A program made the translations under genes and the position numbers. From an uncultured Caryophanales bacterium (GTDB taxonomy: Bacteria > Bacillota_I > Bacilli_A > RF39 > UBA660): a stretch of 42,557 nucleotides of DNA. The notes beneath the pieces were generated by a model that was not told the DNA's origin, did not search any database, and saw only the letters and a list, made by a program, of their open reading frames with translations. Position 1 is the first letter of the stretch; each line of letters starts with the position of its first letter. Below are positions 33,290 to 42,203 of this stretch, in pieces. Location: NCBI GenBank assembly GCA_949948745.1, contig CATLHA010000009.1:1-42557 (forward strand), given 5' to 3'.

Positions 33290-36040
33290 ATGAAAGAAAA
33301 GGAAAGAAAAATGTCAAATAAGCTGATTCTGTTATCTTTGGTAACTATAGGAATTTTGTTTACAATAACTGGATTGCTTTATAATTCTTTTGCATTTACA
33401 GAACCGATAAAAAGTATTAGCTTTACCTCTGAAAAATTAAATTACAATGAAAAAGAACCAGGAAGCTTTCAAATAGAAAAAAGTGCAAATTGGGTAGAAA
33501 AAGGAAAAGCAAGAATCACATTTAACATAGATACAGTAGAAAAAAAGAAAAATTCAAATACAGATGTCTTTGTATTATTAGATGCATCTGATTCTATGAA
33601 AAATGAGAATATAGAAAATGTAAAAAGAAATATTATAGATTTTACAGACATACTACTATCAAATTCAAATAATAATTTATCTATCATATCATTTAATAAT
33701 AAAGCACAAGTGATATCAGAGTTAACAAATGATAAAAGAAAAATAGAAAATAGTATTAACAACATTAAACTTGAAAACAAAAGAAACTTTTATAGTGCTT
33801 TTTTGAAATTGGAAGAACTTTTTAGTGAATATACCTTTAAAGAAGAGAAAGAATGTATTGTATTACTTTTAACATCAGGAAGTTCAAATATAAAAGTTAG
33901 TAATAACTATTATCAATATTTGAAAACAAGATATCCATTTGTTCATATAAATGCAATTCAATATGAAAAAAGTGAAATTATAGAATCATTGACTGAAATA
34001 ACTGATGAACAATATACAGCATCTAAAGATGATTTATTAGATGTTTTAAAGAAATCGACTGATATAGTGGAATCATACAGTAAATTTGAATTGACAGATT
34101 ATATTGATACAAAATATTTTTATATACAAGAAGAAAATGATATCAAAGTTGATAAAGGAAAAGCTATATTAGATAAAGAAAATCAAAAGGTAACATGGAT
34201 ATTAGACAATATGATTTCTGGAGATTATAGTAGTATATCAATTGATATTTACTTAAAAGACGGAATAAAGGAAACAATATTGTCAACAAATCAACGAGAA
34301 AGTGTGAAGAGTAAAATAGCAACAATAACAGAAGATATTACGGAGAACAAGACTCCTATTCTAAAGACAGAATACCAAGTACATTATGAGTTAAACAAAC
34401 CAAGTAATTGTGAAGTTCAAAATATCCCATCTGAAAATCATAATGTATTTGATAAAGTAGAAATAGAAAATACTAATTTAAAATGTAATAATTATCAATT
34501 TCAAGGATGGAAAATAACTACAAAGGAAGTAACAAAATTAAATACTGACTATTTTATTATGCCAGAAGGTGATGTTACATTAGTAGCAGAATGGACAAAT
34601 ATAAGTCTTGAAAAAAGCATGGATGGAATAGTTCAAACATATCAACAACCATATCTTCAGAGTATAACAGAAGGATATAGTGAAAAGATGTGGACATATA
34701 AAGATAAGATCACTAAAATAGTTTTTCAAGACCAAATAAAAAATGTTCCAGGATCAGTAGAAAGTTGGGATCTTTCTGAAACAGAGAATTATGGAGTCGT
34801 AGGATATTTAGTGCCCAATATAGATAACACAACATATACTGTATATATTCAAGGTGAAAATGAAATCATTGTAAATGAAAATTGTTCCTATTTTTTTGAT
34901 GGATTTAGTAAACTAGAAAGCATAGAAAATATAAAGTATTTAAATACCACAAATGTTCAAAATATGGGAGATATGTTTAGAAATTGTATGAGTTTAATAG
35001 AATTAGATTTGAGTAGTTTTGATACAAGAAATGTAAGATATTTAAACGCACTTTTTTTAGGATGTAGCAGTCTAAAAAATATAAATTTACAAGGATGGAA
35101 CACTCAAAATGTAACTCATATGAGATATATGTTTTATAAATGTAATAGTCTTTCAAAAATTGATCTTTCATCATTTCAAACACCAAATTTAAAAAATATA
35201 GAGTCAGCTTTTATGGGATGTAAGCAACTAGTAGAAATCAATATAAGTACACTGGATACTAGTAATGTTACATCGATGGTAGACTTATTTAGGCAATGTA
35301 ATTTATTAACTTCAATAGATATTAGTAATTTTAAAACAAATAAGGTGACTAATATGGATTCTATGTTTAGAGAATGTAGAAGTATAACAGAACTTGATTT
35401 AAGTAATTTTGATACATCAAATGTAATAACTTTAGACAGCATGTTTCGAGATTGCACTGGATTGATAAACATAAATTTAAAAAGTTTTAATACACAAAAT
35501 GTTTCCACACTAAGAAATATGTTTTATCATTGTGAGAGTTTAACACAACTTGATCTCTCTAATTTTGATACCTCAACTGTATCAGATATGAGTGGTATAT
35601 TTCGGAGTTGCTATTCATTAACTAATCTAGATATCAGTAGTTTTAACACTTTAAATGTAATAGATATGCATAATATGTTTTATGGATGCAAGAATTTAGT
35701 CAACTTAGATGTTAGTCATTTTGATACTTCTAAGGTAATGCGTATGGAAAATATGTTTTATAATTGTAAAAAGCTAGAAAATTTGAATTTAGGAGTTTTT
35801 GATACATCAAATATTACAGATTTTTCTAATTTCTTTACATATGATGAATTATTAACAACAACACTTACAATTAAAAATCCTAATGTAGTTAGTTATCCTG
35901 ATATTTTTTATGGTACATCAAGAAAGCAAGGAATAGTGACAATTAATTATACAGCTCAAACAGAAGCATTAGTTGATGAAATGATAAACAGCAAATCACC
36001 TGATGCAAATGTTGTAAAGGGTGTACTTGTAGAAAATTAA
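33290..36040 (+). CDS. VWA-BspA repeat surface protein with degenerate metal site
   Basis: Paralogue of the proteins encoded at 19535 and 38567, 916 residues and the shortest of the three. It has an N-terminal hydrophobic anchor (about 10-35) and the shared leader segment NYNEKEPGSFQIEKSANW. In its VWA domain DASDS (98-102) is kept, but the TDG loop has become TSG and the threonine ligand is lost, so metal binding is doubtful. An InlB-type repeat (YQFQGW ... YFIMPEGDVTLVAEW) and about 12 BspA/DUF285 repeats (545-855) follow. The short cap ending VKGVLVEN is shared with the 38567 protein. The ATG at 33290 is chosen over 33275 by alignment with the leaders of the other four loci (GGGAAG spacing). 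Confidence 0.86.
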   Translation: MKEKERKMSNKLILLSLVTIGILFTITGLLYNSFAFTEPIKSISFTSEKLNYNEKEPGSFQIEKSANWVEKGKARITFNIDTVEKKKNSNTDVFVLLDASDSMKNENIENVKRNIIDFTDILLSNSNNNLSIISFNNKAQVISELTNDKRKIENSINNIKLENKRNFYSAFLKLEELFSEYTFKEEKECIVLLLTSGSSNIKVSNNYYQYLKTRYPFVHINAIQYEKSEIIESLTEITDEQYTASKDDLLDVLKKSTDIVESYSKFELTDYIDTKYFYIQEENDIKVDKGKAILDKENQKVTWILDNMISGDYSSISIDIYLKDGIKETILSTNQRESVKSKIATITEDITENKTPILKTEYQVHYELNKPSNCEVQNIPSENHNVFDKVEIENTNLKCNNYQFQGWKITTKEVTKLNTDYFIMPEGDVTLVAEWTNISLEKSMDGIVQTYQQPYLQSITEGYSEKMWTYKDKITKIVFQDQIKNVPGSVESWDLSETENYGVVGYLVPNIDNTTYTVYIQGENEIIVNENCSYFFDGFSKLESIENIKYLNTTNVQNMGDMFRNCMSLIELDLSSFDTRNVRYLNALFLGCSSLKNINLQGWNTQNVTHMRYMFYKCNSLSKIDLSSFQTPNLKNIESAFMGCKQLVEINISTLDTSNVTSMVDLFRQCNLLTSIDISNFKTNKVTNMDSMFRECRSITELDLSNFDTSNVITLDSMFRDCTGLININLKSFNTQNVSTLRNMFYHCESLTQLDLSNFDTSTVSDMSGIFRSCYSLTNLDISSFNTLNVIDMHNMFYGCKNLVNLDVSHFDTSKVMRMENMFYNCKKLENLNLGVFDTSNITDFSNFFTYDELLTTTLTIKNPNVVSYPDIFYGTSRKQGIVTINYTAQTEALVDEMINSKSPDANVVKGVLVEN
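34922..35856 (+). repeat. 12 tandem 78-bp BspA/DUF285 coding repeats
   Basis: Units of 26 residues on the same consensus as at 21164, more diverged than in the other two copies (for example SSFQTPNLKNIESAF and GGWNT-like units). The repeat number differs between the three paralogues: 19, 12 and 21. Confidence 0.82.
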
Positions 36041-36104
36041 TATGTATATTGTTATTATTTTTAACGTTTAGTGAAATCCCGTTTATACAAAAGCAAAAAA
36101 AATA

Positions 36105-36133
36105 TTGAAAAAAGAAAGAAAATACTGTATAAT
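36105..36133 (+). promoter_or_regulatory. Sigma-A promoter of yceD-rpmF
   Basis: TTGAAA (36105-36110), a 17-bp spacer and TATAAT (36128-36133), about 20 bases before the yceD start. Confidence 0.75.
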
Positions 36134-36153
36134 GAATAAGCGGTGGTGGTTCC

Positions 36154-36615
36154 ATGATCATTGATCTAACAGATTTGTTAAATCTAGAAGTAAAAGAAAT
36201 TTTAATTAATCAAGAAGTTTCTTTTGATGAATCTTTTCTAGTAGATTCAAAAATCAAGGGTATAGGACCAGTAACAGTAAAAGGGAGAGTTCATTTAAGC
36301 AATGAACAATTGATACTAGAAGCCAATCTAGAAGGAGTCATGAAAATTGAAGATTCCATAAGCCTAGAAATTATTTCATACCCATTTTCTTTTGAAATTG
36401 AAGAAAATATAGAAGAAAAACAATTAAAGTATGAAAAAACACTTGATATTATAGACATTTTATGGCAAAATATTGTTCTAGAAGTTCCTTTGAAACAAAC
36501 AGAGGTCACAGATTTTAGCGACTATCAAGGGGATGGGTGGAAATTAGTAACAGAAGAAGAAAAGAATACTAATAACCCTTTTAGTGAATTAGCGAATATG
36601 TTGGGAGAGGAGTGA
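36154..36615 (+). CDS. yceD: YceD/DUF177 family protein
   Basis: A 153-residue DUF177 protein, the usual companion of ribosomal protein L32. The family has been linked to 23S rRNA/ribosome large-subunit accumulation in bacteria and plants. It shows the typical acidic beta-rich sequence with [20 protein letters not shown] and, in place of the cysteine pair seen in some members, a conserved [17 protein letters not shown]. The start follows GGTGGTGG rather than a classical AGGAGG. The rpmF start lies five bases after its stop. Confidence 0.88.
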   Translation: MIIDLTDLLNLEVKEILINQEVSFDESFLVDSKIKGIGPVTVKGRVHLSNEQLILEANLEGVMKIEDSISLEIISYPFSFEIEENIEEKQLKYEKTLDIIDILWQNIVLEVPLKQTEVTDFSDYQGDGWKLVTEEEKNTNNPFSELANMLGEE

Positions 36616-36619
36616 TAAT

Positions 36620-36802
36620 ATGGCAGTACCATTCAGAAAAGTATCAAAAACAAGAAAAAGAATGAGAAGAAGTCACAATGCATTAACAGCCGTAGGGACT
36701 ACAAAATGCCCAAACTGTGGAGAAATGATTCGTCCACATAGAGTTTGTCCAGCATGTGGTTTCTATAAGGGAAAAGAAGAAGTAAAAAAAGACGCTGAAT
36801 AA
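36620..36802 (+). CDS. rpmF: 50S ribosomal protein L32
   Basis: A 60-residue large-subunit ribosomal protein beginning [19 protein letters not shown]. It is the zinc-binding form, with CPNC and CPAC (residues 34-37 and 49-52). It is co-transcribed with yceD; its ribosome site GGGAGAGGAG is in the last codons of that gene. A short hairpin follows at once. Confidence 0.97.
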   Translation: MAVPFRKVSKTRKRMRRSHNALTAVGTTKCPNCGEMIRPHRVCPACGFYKGKEEVKKDAE

Positions 36803-36820
36803 GAATAAGCGTTTTTCTTT
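36792..36820 (+). terminator. Terminator overlapping the rpmF stop
   Basis: ACGCT pairs with AGCGT around an 11-base loop, flanked by an A run and followed by TTTTTCTTTT. The stem is short (5 bp plus A-T extension). Confidence 0.55.
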
Positions 36821-36825
36821 TGTAC

Positions 36826-36859
36826 TTCGACAAAATATTAAAATAAGAAAAGTTATACT
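36826..36859 (+). promoter_or_regulatory. Spo0A-type promoter of spoIIGA (22-bp spacing)
   Basis: A perfect Spo0A box sequence TTCGACA (36826-36832) stands where a -35 would be. TATACT (36854-36859) is the -10. From the end of TTCGAC to the -10 is exactly 22 bp. This mirrors the B. subtilis spoIIG promoter, a sigma-A promoter with abnormal 22-bp spacing activated by phosphorylated Spo0A bound next to the -35. The same arrangement recurs at 37673. Confidence 0.75.
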
Positions 36860-36878
36860 AAAACTAGGTGAAGAAAAA

Positions 36879-37670
36879 ATGAAAGTTTATTTGGACCTAG
36901 TTTTTTTATTGAATTTTTTTCTAGATTTTCTTCTTCTTTTAACAGTAAATGCTATTTTAAAAAGAAATGTTAAAATAAGGAGAATTATTCTTGGTGGTAT
37001 TGTTGGAAGTCTCAGTACATTTCTCTTATTTTTTTCTTTTAATAGTTTAGAACTTTTTTTTATGAAGTTAATTGTTTCTATTTTCATGATTTTGTGTACA
37101 TTTAAATATCATACAATAAAAGAACTATTAACTAATCTACTATATTTATATTTTACAAGTATTTTGTTAGGAGGATTTCTGTATTATCTAAATTTAGAAT
37201 TTTCTTATGAAGTAATCAAAAATGTATTTGTATCTAATCAATTTCATTTAAATTATATTTTAATCATTTTAATTGGTCCACTAATTTTATTTATATACAT
37301 TAAGCAAAATATTTATCAAAAGAAAAGAAACAAAACAATATATTTAATTCAACTAGTAAAGGGTAAAAAGAAATATCAATATACTGGATATTTAGATACA
37401 GGAAATAAACTTTATGATCCTTATTCTTCTAGACCAGTGCACCTATTATACGATCCAAATTTTAAAATAACAAAAAAAGATAAAATGATATATGTTCCAT
37501 ATCATGGATTACAATCTACTGGTATTATCCCATGTATTTTTTTTGATAAAATGATTATTGACAATAAACGGGAAATATCTAAAGTTTTAATTGGATTAAG
37601 TAAGGAACCATTTCATATAGATGGGGTATCTATGATTTTACATGAGGATGAAATTACAGAAGAATCATAG
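36879..37670 (+). CDS. spoIIGA: Sigma-E processing peptidase SpoIIGA
   Basis: The membrane-embedded aspartic protease that removes the pro-sequence of sigma-E in the mother cell during sporulation. 263 residues: five hydrophobic segments in the first 150 or so residues (starting MKVYLDLVFLLNFFLDFLLL) and a C-terminal soluble protease domain with the catalytic GYLDTGNKLYDP, the aspartate being residue 173. In B. subtilis the protein is slightly longer (about 309). AGGTGAAG precedes the ATG. It is followed by sigE, its substrate, but a second Spo0A-type promoter lies between them. This gene is strong evidence that the organism sporulates. Confidence 0.9.
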   Translation: MKVYLDLVFLLNFFLDFLLLLTVNAILKRNVKIRRIILGGIVGSLSTFLLFFSFNSLELFFMKLIVSIFMILCTFKYHTIKELLTNLLYLYFTSILLGGFLYYLNLEFSYEVIKNVFVSNQFHLNYILIILIGPLILFIYIKQNIYQKKRNKTIYLIQLVKGKKKYQYTGYLDTGNKLYDPYSSRPVHLLYDPNFKITKKDKMIYVPYHGLQSTGIIPCIFFDKMIIDNKREISKVLIGLSKEPFHIDGVSMILHEDEITEES

Positions 37671-37672
37671 GT

Positions 37673-37706
37673 TTCGACAATTTTTAGATAGAATAGTTTC
37701 TATAAT
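37673..37706 (+). promoter_or_regulatory. Second Spo0A-type promoter, directly before sigE (22-bp spacing)
   Basis: TTCGACA at 37673-37679, two bases after the spoIIGA stop, and a perfect TATAAT at 37701-37706. TTCGAC is again followed by exactly 22 bp before the -10. It would let sigE be transcribed apart from its protease. Confidence 0.75.
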
Positions 37707-37745
37707 TAGATTATCTATCATATATTAGAAAAAAGGAGGAATACC

Positions 37746-38435
37746 ATGATAGAAATACTTTTATTGATTGTATCATTGATAGAAAAGAAAAATACACTGT
37801 TTTATGTGGGAGCATTGGACAGATTACCAGAACCATTAAAAAAAGAAGAAGAGGAGTTTTATATAGAACTTTCATGTGATGGGGATTTATTTGCAAGAGA
37901 TAAGTTAATTGAACATAATTTAAGACTTGTAGTTTTTCTAGCTAAAAAATATGAGAATACAAGAGTTGATTTGGAAGATTTAGTAAGCATAGGTACAATT
38001 GGCCTAATCAAAGGAATTAAAACATTTAGTAAAGATAAAAACATTAAGTTAGCAACTTATGCATCACGTTGTATTGATAATGAAATCCTAATGTATTTAA
38101 GAAAAAATAAGAGAGTAAAAACAGAGGTAAGTTTCGATGAGTCATTAAGTTTTGATGCAGATGGAAATGAACTTCATCTAGAAGATATTTTAGGAACAGA
38201 ACCTGATGTAGTGACCAAAGGAATAGAAAAAGAAACCGAAAGAGATTTAGTAATGAGAGAAATTGGAAAATTAGATAAAAGAGATAAAGAGATTATAATG
38301 CTTCGATATGGTTTAATGGGAAAAAAGGAAATGACACAAAAGGATGTAGCAGACCTCCTAGGAATCAGCCAATCCTATATTTCTAGAATTGAGAAAAAAG
38401 TGATTCGAAGATTAAAAGGATTAGTAAAATGCTAG
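37746..38435 (+). CDS. sigE: Sporulation sigma factor SigE (pro-sigma-E)
   Basis: The early mother-cell sigma factor, made as an inactive membrane-bound precursor. The N-terminal pro-sequence MIEILLLIVSLIEKKN is followed by LFYVGALDRLPEPL, which aligns with the B. subtilis cleavage region. The expected cut before Y20 gives a pro-sequence of 19 residues, shorter than the 27 of B. subtilis. Region 2 shows RLVVFLAKKYEN and DLVSIGTIGLIKGIKTF. Region 4 shows the helix-turn-helix TQKDVADLLGISQSYISRIE. The ribosome site AAAGGAGG is strong. It is followed by a terminator, then by a phase-variable surface gene instead of the sigG found next in B. subtilis. Confidence 0.95.
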   Translation: MIEILLLIVSLIEKKNTLFYVGALDRLPEPLKKEEEEFYIELSCDGDLFARDKLIEHNLRLVVFLAKKYENTRVDLEDLVSIGTIGLIKGIKTFSKDKNIKLATYASRCIDNEILMYLRKNKRVKTEVSFDESLSFDADGNELHLEDILGTEPDVVTKGIEKETERDLVMREIGKLDKRDKEIIMLRYGLMGKKEMTQKDVADLLGISQSYISRIEKKVIRRLKGLVKC

Positions 38436-38448
38436 ATTTTAATATTTT

Positions 38449-38479
38449 AGAAGATGATAGAAAAAAATCTTCTTTTTTT
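38449..38479 (+). terminator. Intrinsic terminator after sigE
   Basis: AGAAGAT and ATCTTCT pair around an 11-base loop, followed by TTTTTT. It separates sigE from poly-G locus 4. Confidence 0.85.
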
Positions 38480-38499
38480 ATGTTTACAAGAAGTTAATA

Positions 38500-38530
38500 T
38501 TGAAAAATTTACCTGGGGGGGGGGTATAAT
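38500..38530 (+). promoter_or_regulatory. Poly-G spacer promoter, locus 4 (G10)
   Basis: TTGAAA (38500-38505), then AATTTACCT, ten G (38515-38524) and TATAAT (38525-38530). The spacer is 19 bp. This copy has ACCT in place of GCCT before the G run, and only the inner part of the dyad after the -10. Confidence 0.86.
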
Positions 38531-38566
38531 ATAAATATATAGATAATCAGAATAGGGGATTATAAT

Positions 38567-41500
38567 ATGAGAAAAAATCAAGGAAAATATCAAAAAAGCA
38601 TAATGATAATATCACTGATTTTTGTGGGCACGTTGCTCATACTATCAGGTATACTATTAAATTCATATTCATTACAAGAATCAATAAAGAGTATTAGTTT
38701 TATGTCAGAAAATGCCAACTATGAAAACAAAGAAGCCGGTTCATGGAAGGTAGAAAAAAGTGCAAAATGGATAGCACAAAATCAAGTACAGATTACATTT
38801 GATGTAGACACAATATCAAAAGCTAAATATCAAAATACGGATATTATATTAGTTATGGATATTTCAGTGTCGATGACAGGAAACAAATTAAACAAAGCAA
38901 AAAATGATGCAATAGAATTGGCACGAAAACTATTATCAATAGAAGGAAATAAAATGAGTTTAATCTCTTTTGAATCCTCATCAGATATTAAGACAGATTT
39001 CACAGATAATTTAGAACTAATAGAAACAGAAATTGATAAATTAATGTTTAATGGAAAATCTAATTATTATCAAGCACTTTTAAATGTTGGAAATTTATTA
39101 GAAACATACACTCCTATGGATAATCATGATTGTATCGTATTATTTTTAACAGGAAGTTTTCCAAGTATAGATTTACCAAATGAATCAGGATACTTTAATT
39201 ATTTGAAAGATAACTACCCATTTATTACAATTAATGCGGTTCAATATGGTATGGGGAATGACATACTAGATCCAGTAAAAAAAATAAGTGATAATCAGTA
39301 TTTGGTCAATTTAGAAAGTGATAATAATGTATTATTTGATGCAGCTTCTGCAGCAGTTCCTTATAGTGAATTTAGTCTAACAGATTATATTGATACAAAA
39401 TATTTTGAAGTAGAAAGTAGTAATGATATTACTGTTAGTCAAGGTGCTTTTAATTTTGATAAATCAAATCAAAGTATACACTGGTCAATTTATAATTTGA
39501 TTTCTGGTTCTAAAGTAAGAATGACAATTCAGGCAAAACTAAAAGATCAATATCTTGGACAAGCTGGATTTTATTCAACAAATACTAAGGAAGAGCTAAA
39601 AACAAGGCTAGATGAAAGTATAGAAGATGTAACAAGTACAAAAACACCAATTCTTTCAAATAATTATCAAGTGATCTATGAAGATAATGCACCAAATGGA
39701 TGTACTGTTAAAAACATGCCAGCAGGGGGTAATTATTTTGTATTAGATCAAGTAGAAATTAGTAATAAAATTCCAGTATGTGAAGGTTATATCTTTAATG
39801 GATGGAAAGTAATAGGAACAGATGCAAATCAAATTAGTGAAGATTATTTTATTATGCCAGAAGATGATGTTGTTCTAAAAGCAGAATGGAAACAGCTATC
39901 ATTTTCAAAATCAATGGATGGAGAAATCTATGTTGCACCAACTGCTATTTTACAGGTAGCAGATAAAACTGGAACTAGTAAAATTTGGAAATACAAAGAT
40001 TCAGTAACTAAAGTAGTATTTCAGGATGGATTCTATGATGTATACAATGTATTAGAGTCATTTGATGTTTCCGCAGAAGAAAATCAAAGTGTGCTTGCCT
40101 TCGTATCTCCAAATGTAGAAGACCAAACGACTTATACAGTATATATCCAAGGAGAAAATGGAATTGTAGCAAATGAAAATAGCTCATATTTATTTAATGA
40201 ATTCTTTAGGTTAGAAACGATTGAAGGACTAGAGTATTTAGACACTTCTAACGTAACTGATATGAGTTATATGTTTGGTTGGTGTGAAAACTTAAAAACT
40301 ATTGATGTCAGCCATTTTAATACAAGTAAAGTAACTACTATGTTAAATATGTTTCGAGATAATTTAAACTTAACATCACTTGATTTAAGCCACTTTGATA
40401 CAAGAAATGTAACAACAATGCAATGGATGCTTGGTGGGACTTCTAAACTTCAAGAAATCAATTTAAGTAGCTTTGATACATCAAAAGTAACCGATATGAC
40501 TGCAATGTTTGCAGGTACTGGCGCTATCAATTTAGATTTTTCTAGTTTTGATACTAGCAATGTAACAACTATGAGAGTTATGTTTAGTAATGCAAATTAT
40601 TTAAAAACAATAAATGTAAGTAGCTTTAATACAGAAAAAGTAACCAATATGTCAAATATGTTTAATAACTGTTATGAATTAGAAAGTTTAGATATTAGTA
40701 ACTTCAATACAAAAAACGTTACAACAATGGCAGGAATGTTTTTCGATTGCAATAAATTAACAACTTTAAACATAAATCCAGATACTTTCGACACCTCTTT
40801 AGTTACATCTATGCAAAATATGTTTCATAAGTGTAGTAGTTTGACAAGCTTAGATGTTAGTAAATTTAATACAGCAAAAGTTAAAGATATGCAAGGAATG
40901 TTTTCTTATTGTAGAAGTTTAAAAACACTAGATACAAGTAATTTTAATACAATAAATGTTACAACAATGCTAAATATGTTTTGGAACTGTAACAATCTCA
41001 AAAATTTGAATCTAAGTAGTTTCAATACAATAAAAGTAAATAATATGCAAGGAATGTTTTCTGATTGTATCAGCTTGGAAGCACTAGATTTAAATAGTTT
41101 TGATACTTCAAATGTTACAACAATGTATAAGATGTTTAATGAATGTCAATCATTAACATTATTAAATGTAAGCAGTTTTAATACAGCAAAAGTTACAGAT
41201 ATGTATAAAATGTTTTCTAATTGTGGAAACATTACAACTTTAGACGTGAGTCGATTTAATACAGCAAAAGTCACAAATATGGGTTGTATGTTTTATAATT
41301 GTAGTAAAGTAACAATACTAGATGTAAGCAACTTCAATACAACACTAAATAAAACAATGGAATCTATGTTTTTAAATTGTGGTAGTATAACAACCTTAAA
41401 TGTTAGCGGATTTAATACTGCAAATGTAACAAACATGTATAGTGCATTTAAGGGTTGTGAAAAGGTAACAGTATTAGATGTAAGTCATTTTGATACATCC

Positions 41501-42037
41501 AAAGTTACAACTATGTATAGCATGTTTGATAGATGTAAGAGTATAAACACACTCAATGTAAAAAACTTTAATACTTCTAATGTTACAACAATGGCATTTA
41601 TGTTTAAAGAATGTCAAAATATAACATCATTAGATTTAAGTAGTTTTAATACATCTGAAGTAACTAGTATGATAGAAATGTTTTATAATGATATCAACTT
41701 AGTAAATTTAGATGTAAGTAGCTTTAATACATCAAATGTAACTACGATGCAAAGTATGTTTTCTAGTTGTACAAATTTAGGAAATATTAATATAAGTAAT
41801 TTTGATACTTCAAAAGTAACAAGCCTAAACTATATGTTCTCTAATAGTAAAAATATATCAGCAACAATTACAATTAGATGTCCAAATGCAACCTATCAAG
41901 GAATGTTCTATCTAACAAGTTCCACAAGTGGTAGTATAACTGTAAATTATAACAGTGCAGCAGCAACCGTGATAGATCAAATGATAGGAACAAAATCATC
42001 AAGCGCTAATGTTATAAAAGGAGTGCTTGTTGCATAA
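38567..42037 (+). CDS. VWA-BspA repeat surface protein, 21 repeats
   Basis: The third paralogue, 1,156 residues, likely a surface adhesin. The N-terminal hydrophobic anchor covers about residues 11-32. The VWA domain (about 91-280) keeps DISVS at 98-102, but the TDG loop reads TGS and the threonine ligand is replaced by serine, so the metal site looks impaired. An InlB-type repeat follows (GYIFNGW ... YFIMPEDDVVLKAEW). About 21 BspA/DUF285 repeats occupy 552-1095, then a cap ending DQMIGTKSSSANVIKG. No LPxTG or lipobox is visible, so attachment may be through the N-terminal segment. AGGGGATT precedes the ATG. It is expressed from poly-G locus 4. Confidence 0.87.
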   Translation: MRKNQGKYQKSIMIISLIFVGTLLILSGILLNSYSLQESIKSISFMSENANYENKEAGSWKVEKSAKWIAQNQVQITFDVDTISKAKYQNTDIILVMDISVSMTGNKLNKAKNDAIELARKLLSIEGNKMSLISFESSSDIKTDFTDNLELIETEIDKLMFNGKSNYYQALLNVGNLLETYTPMDNHDCIVLFLTGSFPSIDLPNESGYFNYLKDNYPFITINAVQYGMGNDILDPVKKISDNQYLVNLESDNNVLFDAASAAVPYSEFSLTDYIDTKYFEVESSNDITVSQGAFNFDKSNQSIHWSIYNLISGSKVRMTIQAKLKDQYLGQAGFYSTNTKEELKTRLDESIEDVTSTKTPILSNNYQVIYEDNAPNGCTVKNMPAGGNYFVLDQVEISNKIPVCEGYIFNGWKVIGTDANQISEDYFIMPEDDVVLKAEWKQLSFSKSMDGEIYVAPTAILQVADKTGTSKIWKYKDSVTKVVFQDGFYDVYNVLESFDVSAEENQSVLAFVSPNVEDQTTYTVYIQGENGIVANENSSYLFNEFFRLETIEGLEYLDTSNVTDMSYMFGWCENLKTIDVSHFNTSKVTTMLNMFRDNLNLTSLDLSHFDTRNVTTMQWMLGGTSKLQEINLSSFDTSKVTDMTAMFAGTGAINLDFSSFDTSNVTTMRVMFSNANYLKTINVSSFNTEKVTNMSNMFNNCYELESLDISNFNTKNVTTMAGMFFDCNKLTTLNINPDTFDTSLVTSMQNMFHKCSSLTSLDVSKFNTAKVKDMQGMFSYCRSLKTLDTSNFNTINVTTMLNMFWNCNNLKNLNLSSFNTIKVNNMQGMFSDCISLEALDLNSFDTSNVTTMYKMFNECQSLTLLNVSSFNTAKVTDMYKMFSNCGNITTLDVSRFNTAKVTNMGCMFYNCSKVTILDVSNFNTTLNKTMESMFLNCGSITTLNVSGFNTANVTNMYSAFKGCEKVTVLDVSHFDTSKVTTMYSMFDRCKSINTLNVKNFNTSNVTTMAFMFKECQNITSLDLSSFNTSEVTSMIEMFYNDINLVNLDVSSFNTSNVTTMQSMFSSCTNLGNINISNFDTSKVTSLNYMFSNSKNISATITIRCPNATYQGMFYLTSSTSGSITVNYNSAAATVIDQMIGTKSSSANVIKGVLVA
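40220..41853 (+). repeat. 21 tandem 78-bp BspA/DUF285 coding repeats
   Basis: The longest of the three arrays. Typical units are LTSLDVSKFNTAKVKDM and LVNLDVSSFNTSNVTTM. In units 14-19 the leading residue is often I or V, and one unit (LTTLNINPDTFDTSLV) carries a two-residue insertion. Confidence 0.85.
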
Positions 42038-42050
42038 TTTAGAGAAAAAG

Positions 42051-42103
42051 AAAAACTGATAAATAGAATACTTATCAATAGTCCATTCTAAATATCAGTT
42101 TTT
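42051..42103 (+). terminator. Intrinsic terminator after the third VWA-BspA gene
   Basis: AAAAACTGATA pairs with TATCAGTTTTT, with an inner TAGAAT/ATTCTA stem, giving a long two-part hairpin ending in T residues. Confidence 0.75.
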
Positions 42104-42203
42104 ATTTGAATTGCTTTTTTTGAATTCTCTATAGAATATTTACTTTTCAAAATAAAAACCACAAAGAAAAGATATTATAAGTTTACTATGTGTTAACTTT
42201 TTC

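Noticed and set aside
40789-40795. TTCGACA inside the third VWA-BspA gene
   Set aside because: It is inside a coding repeat without a -10 at 22 bp; chance match to the Spo0A box.
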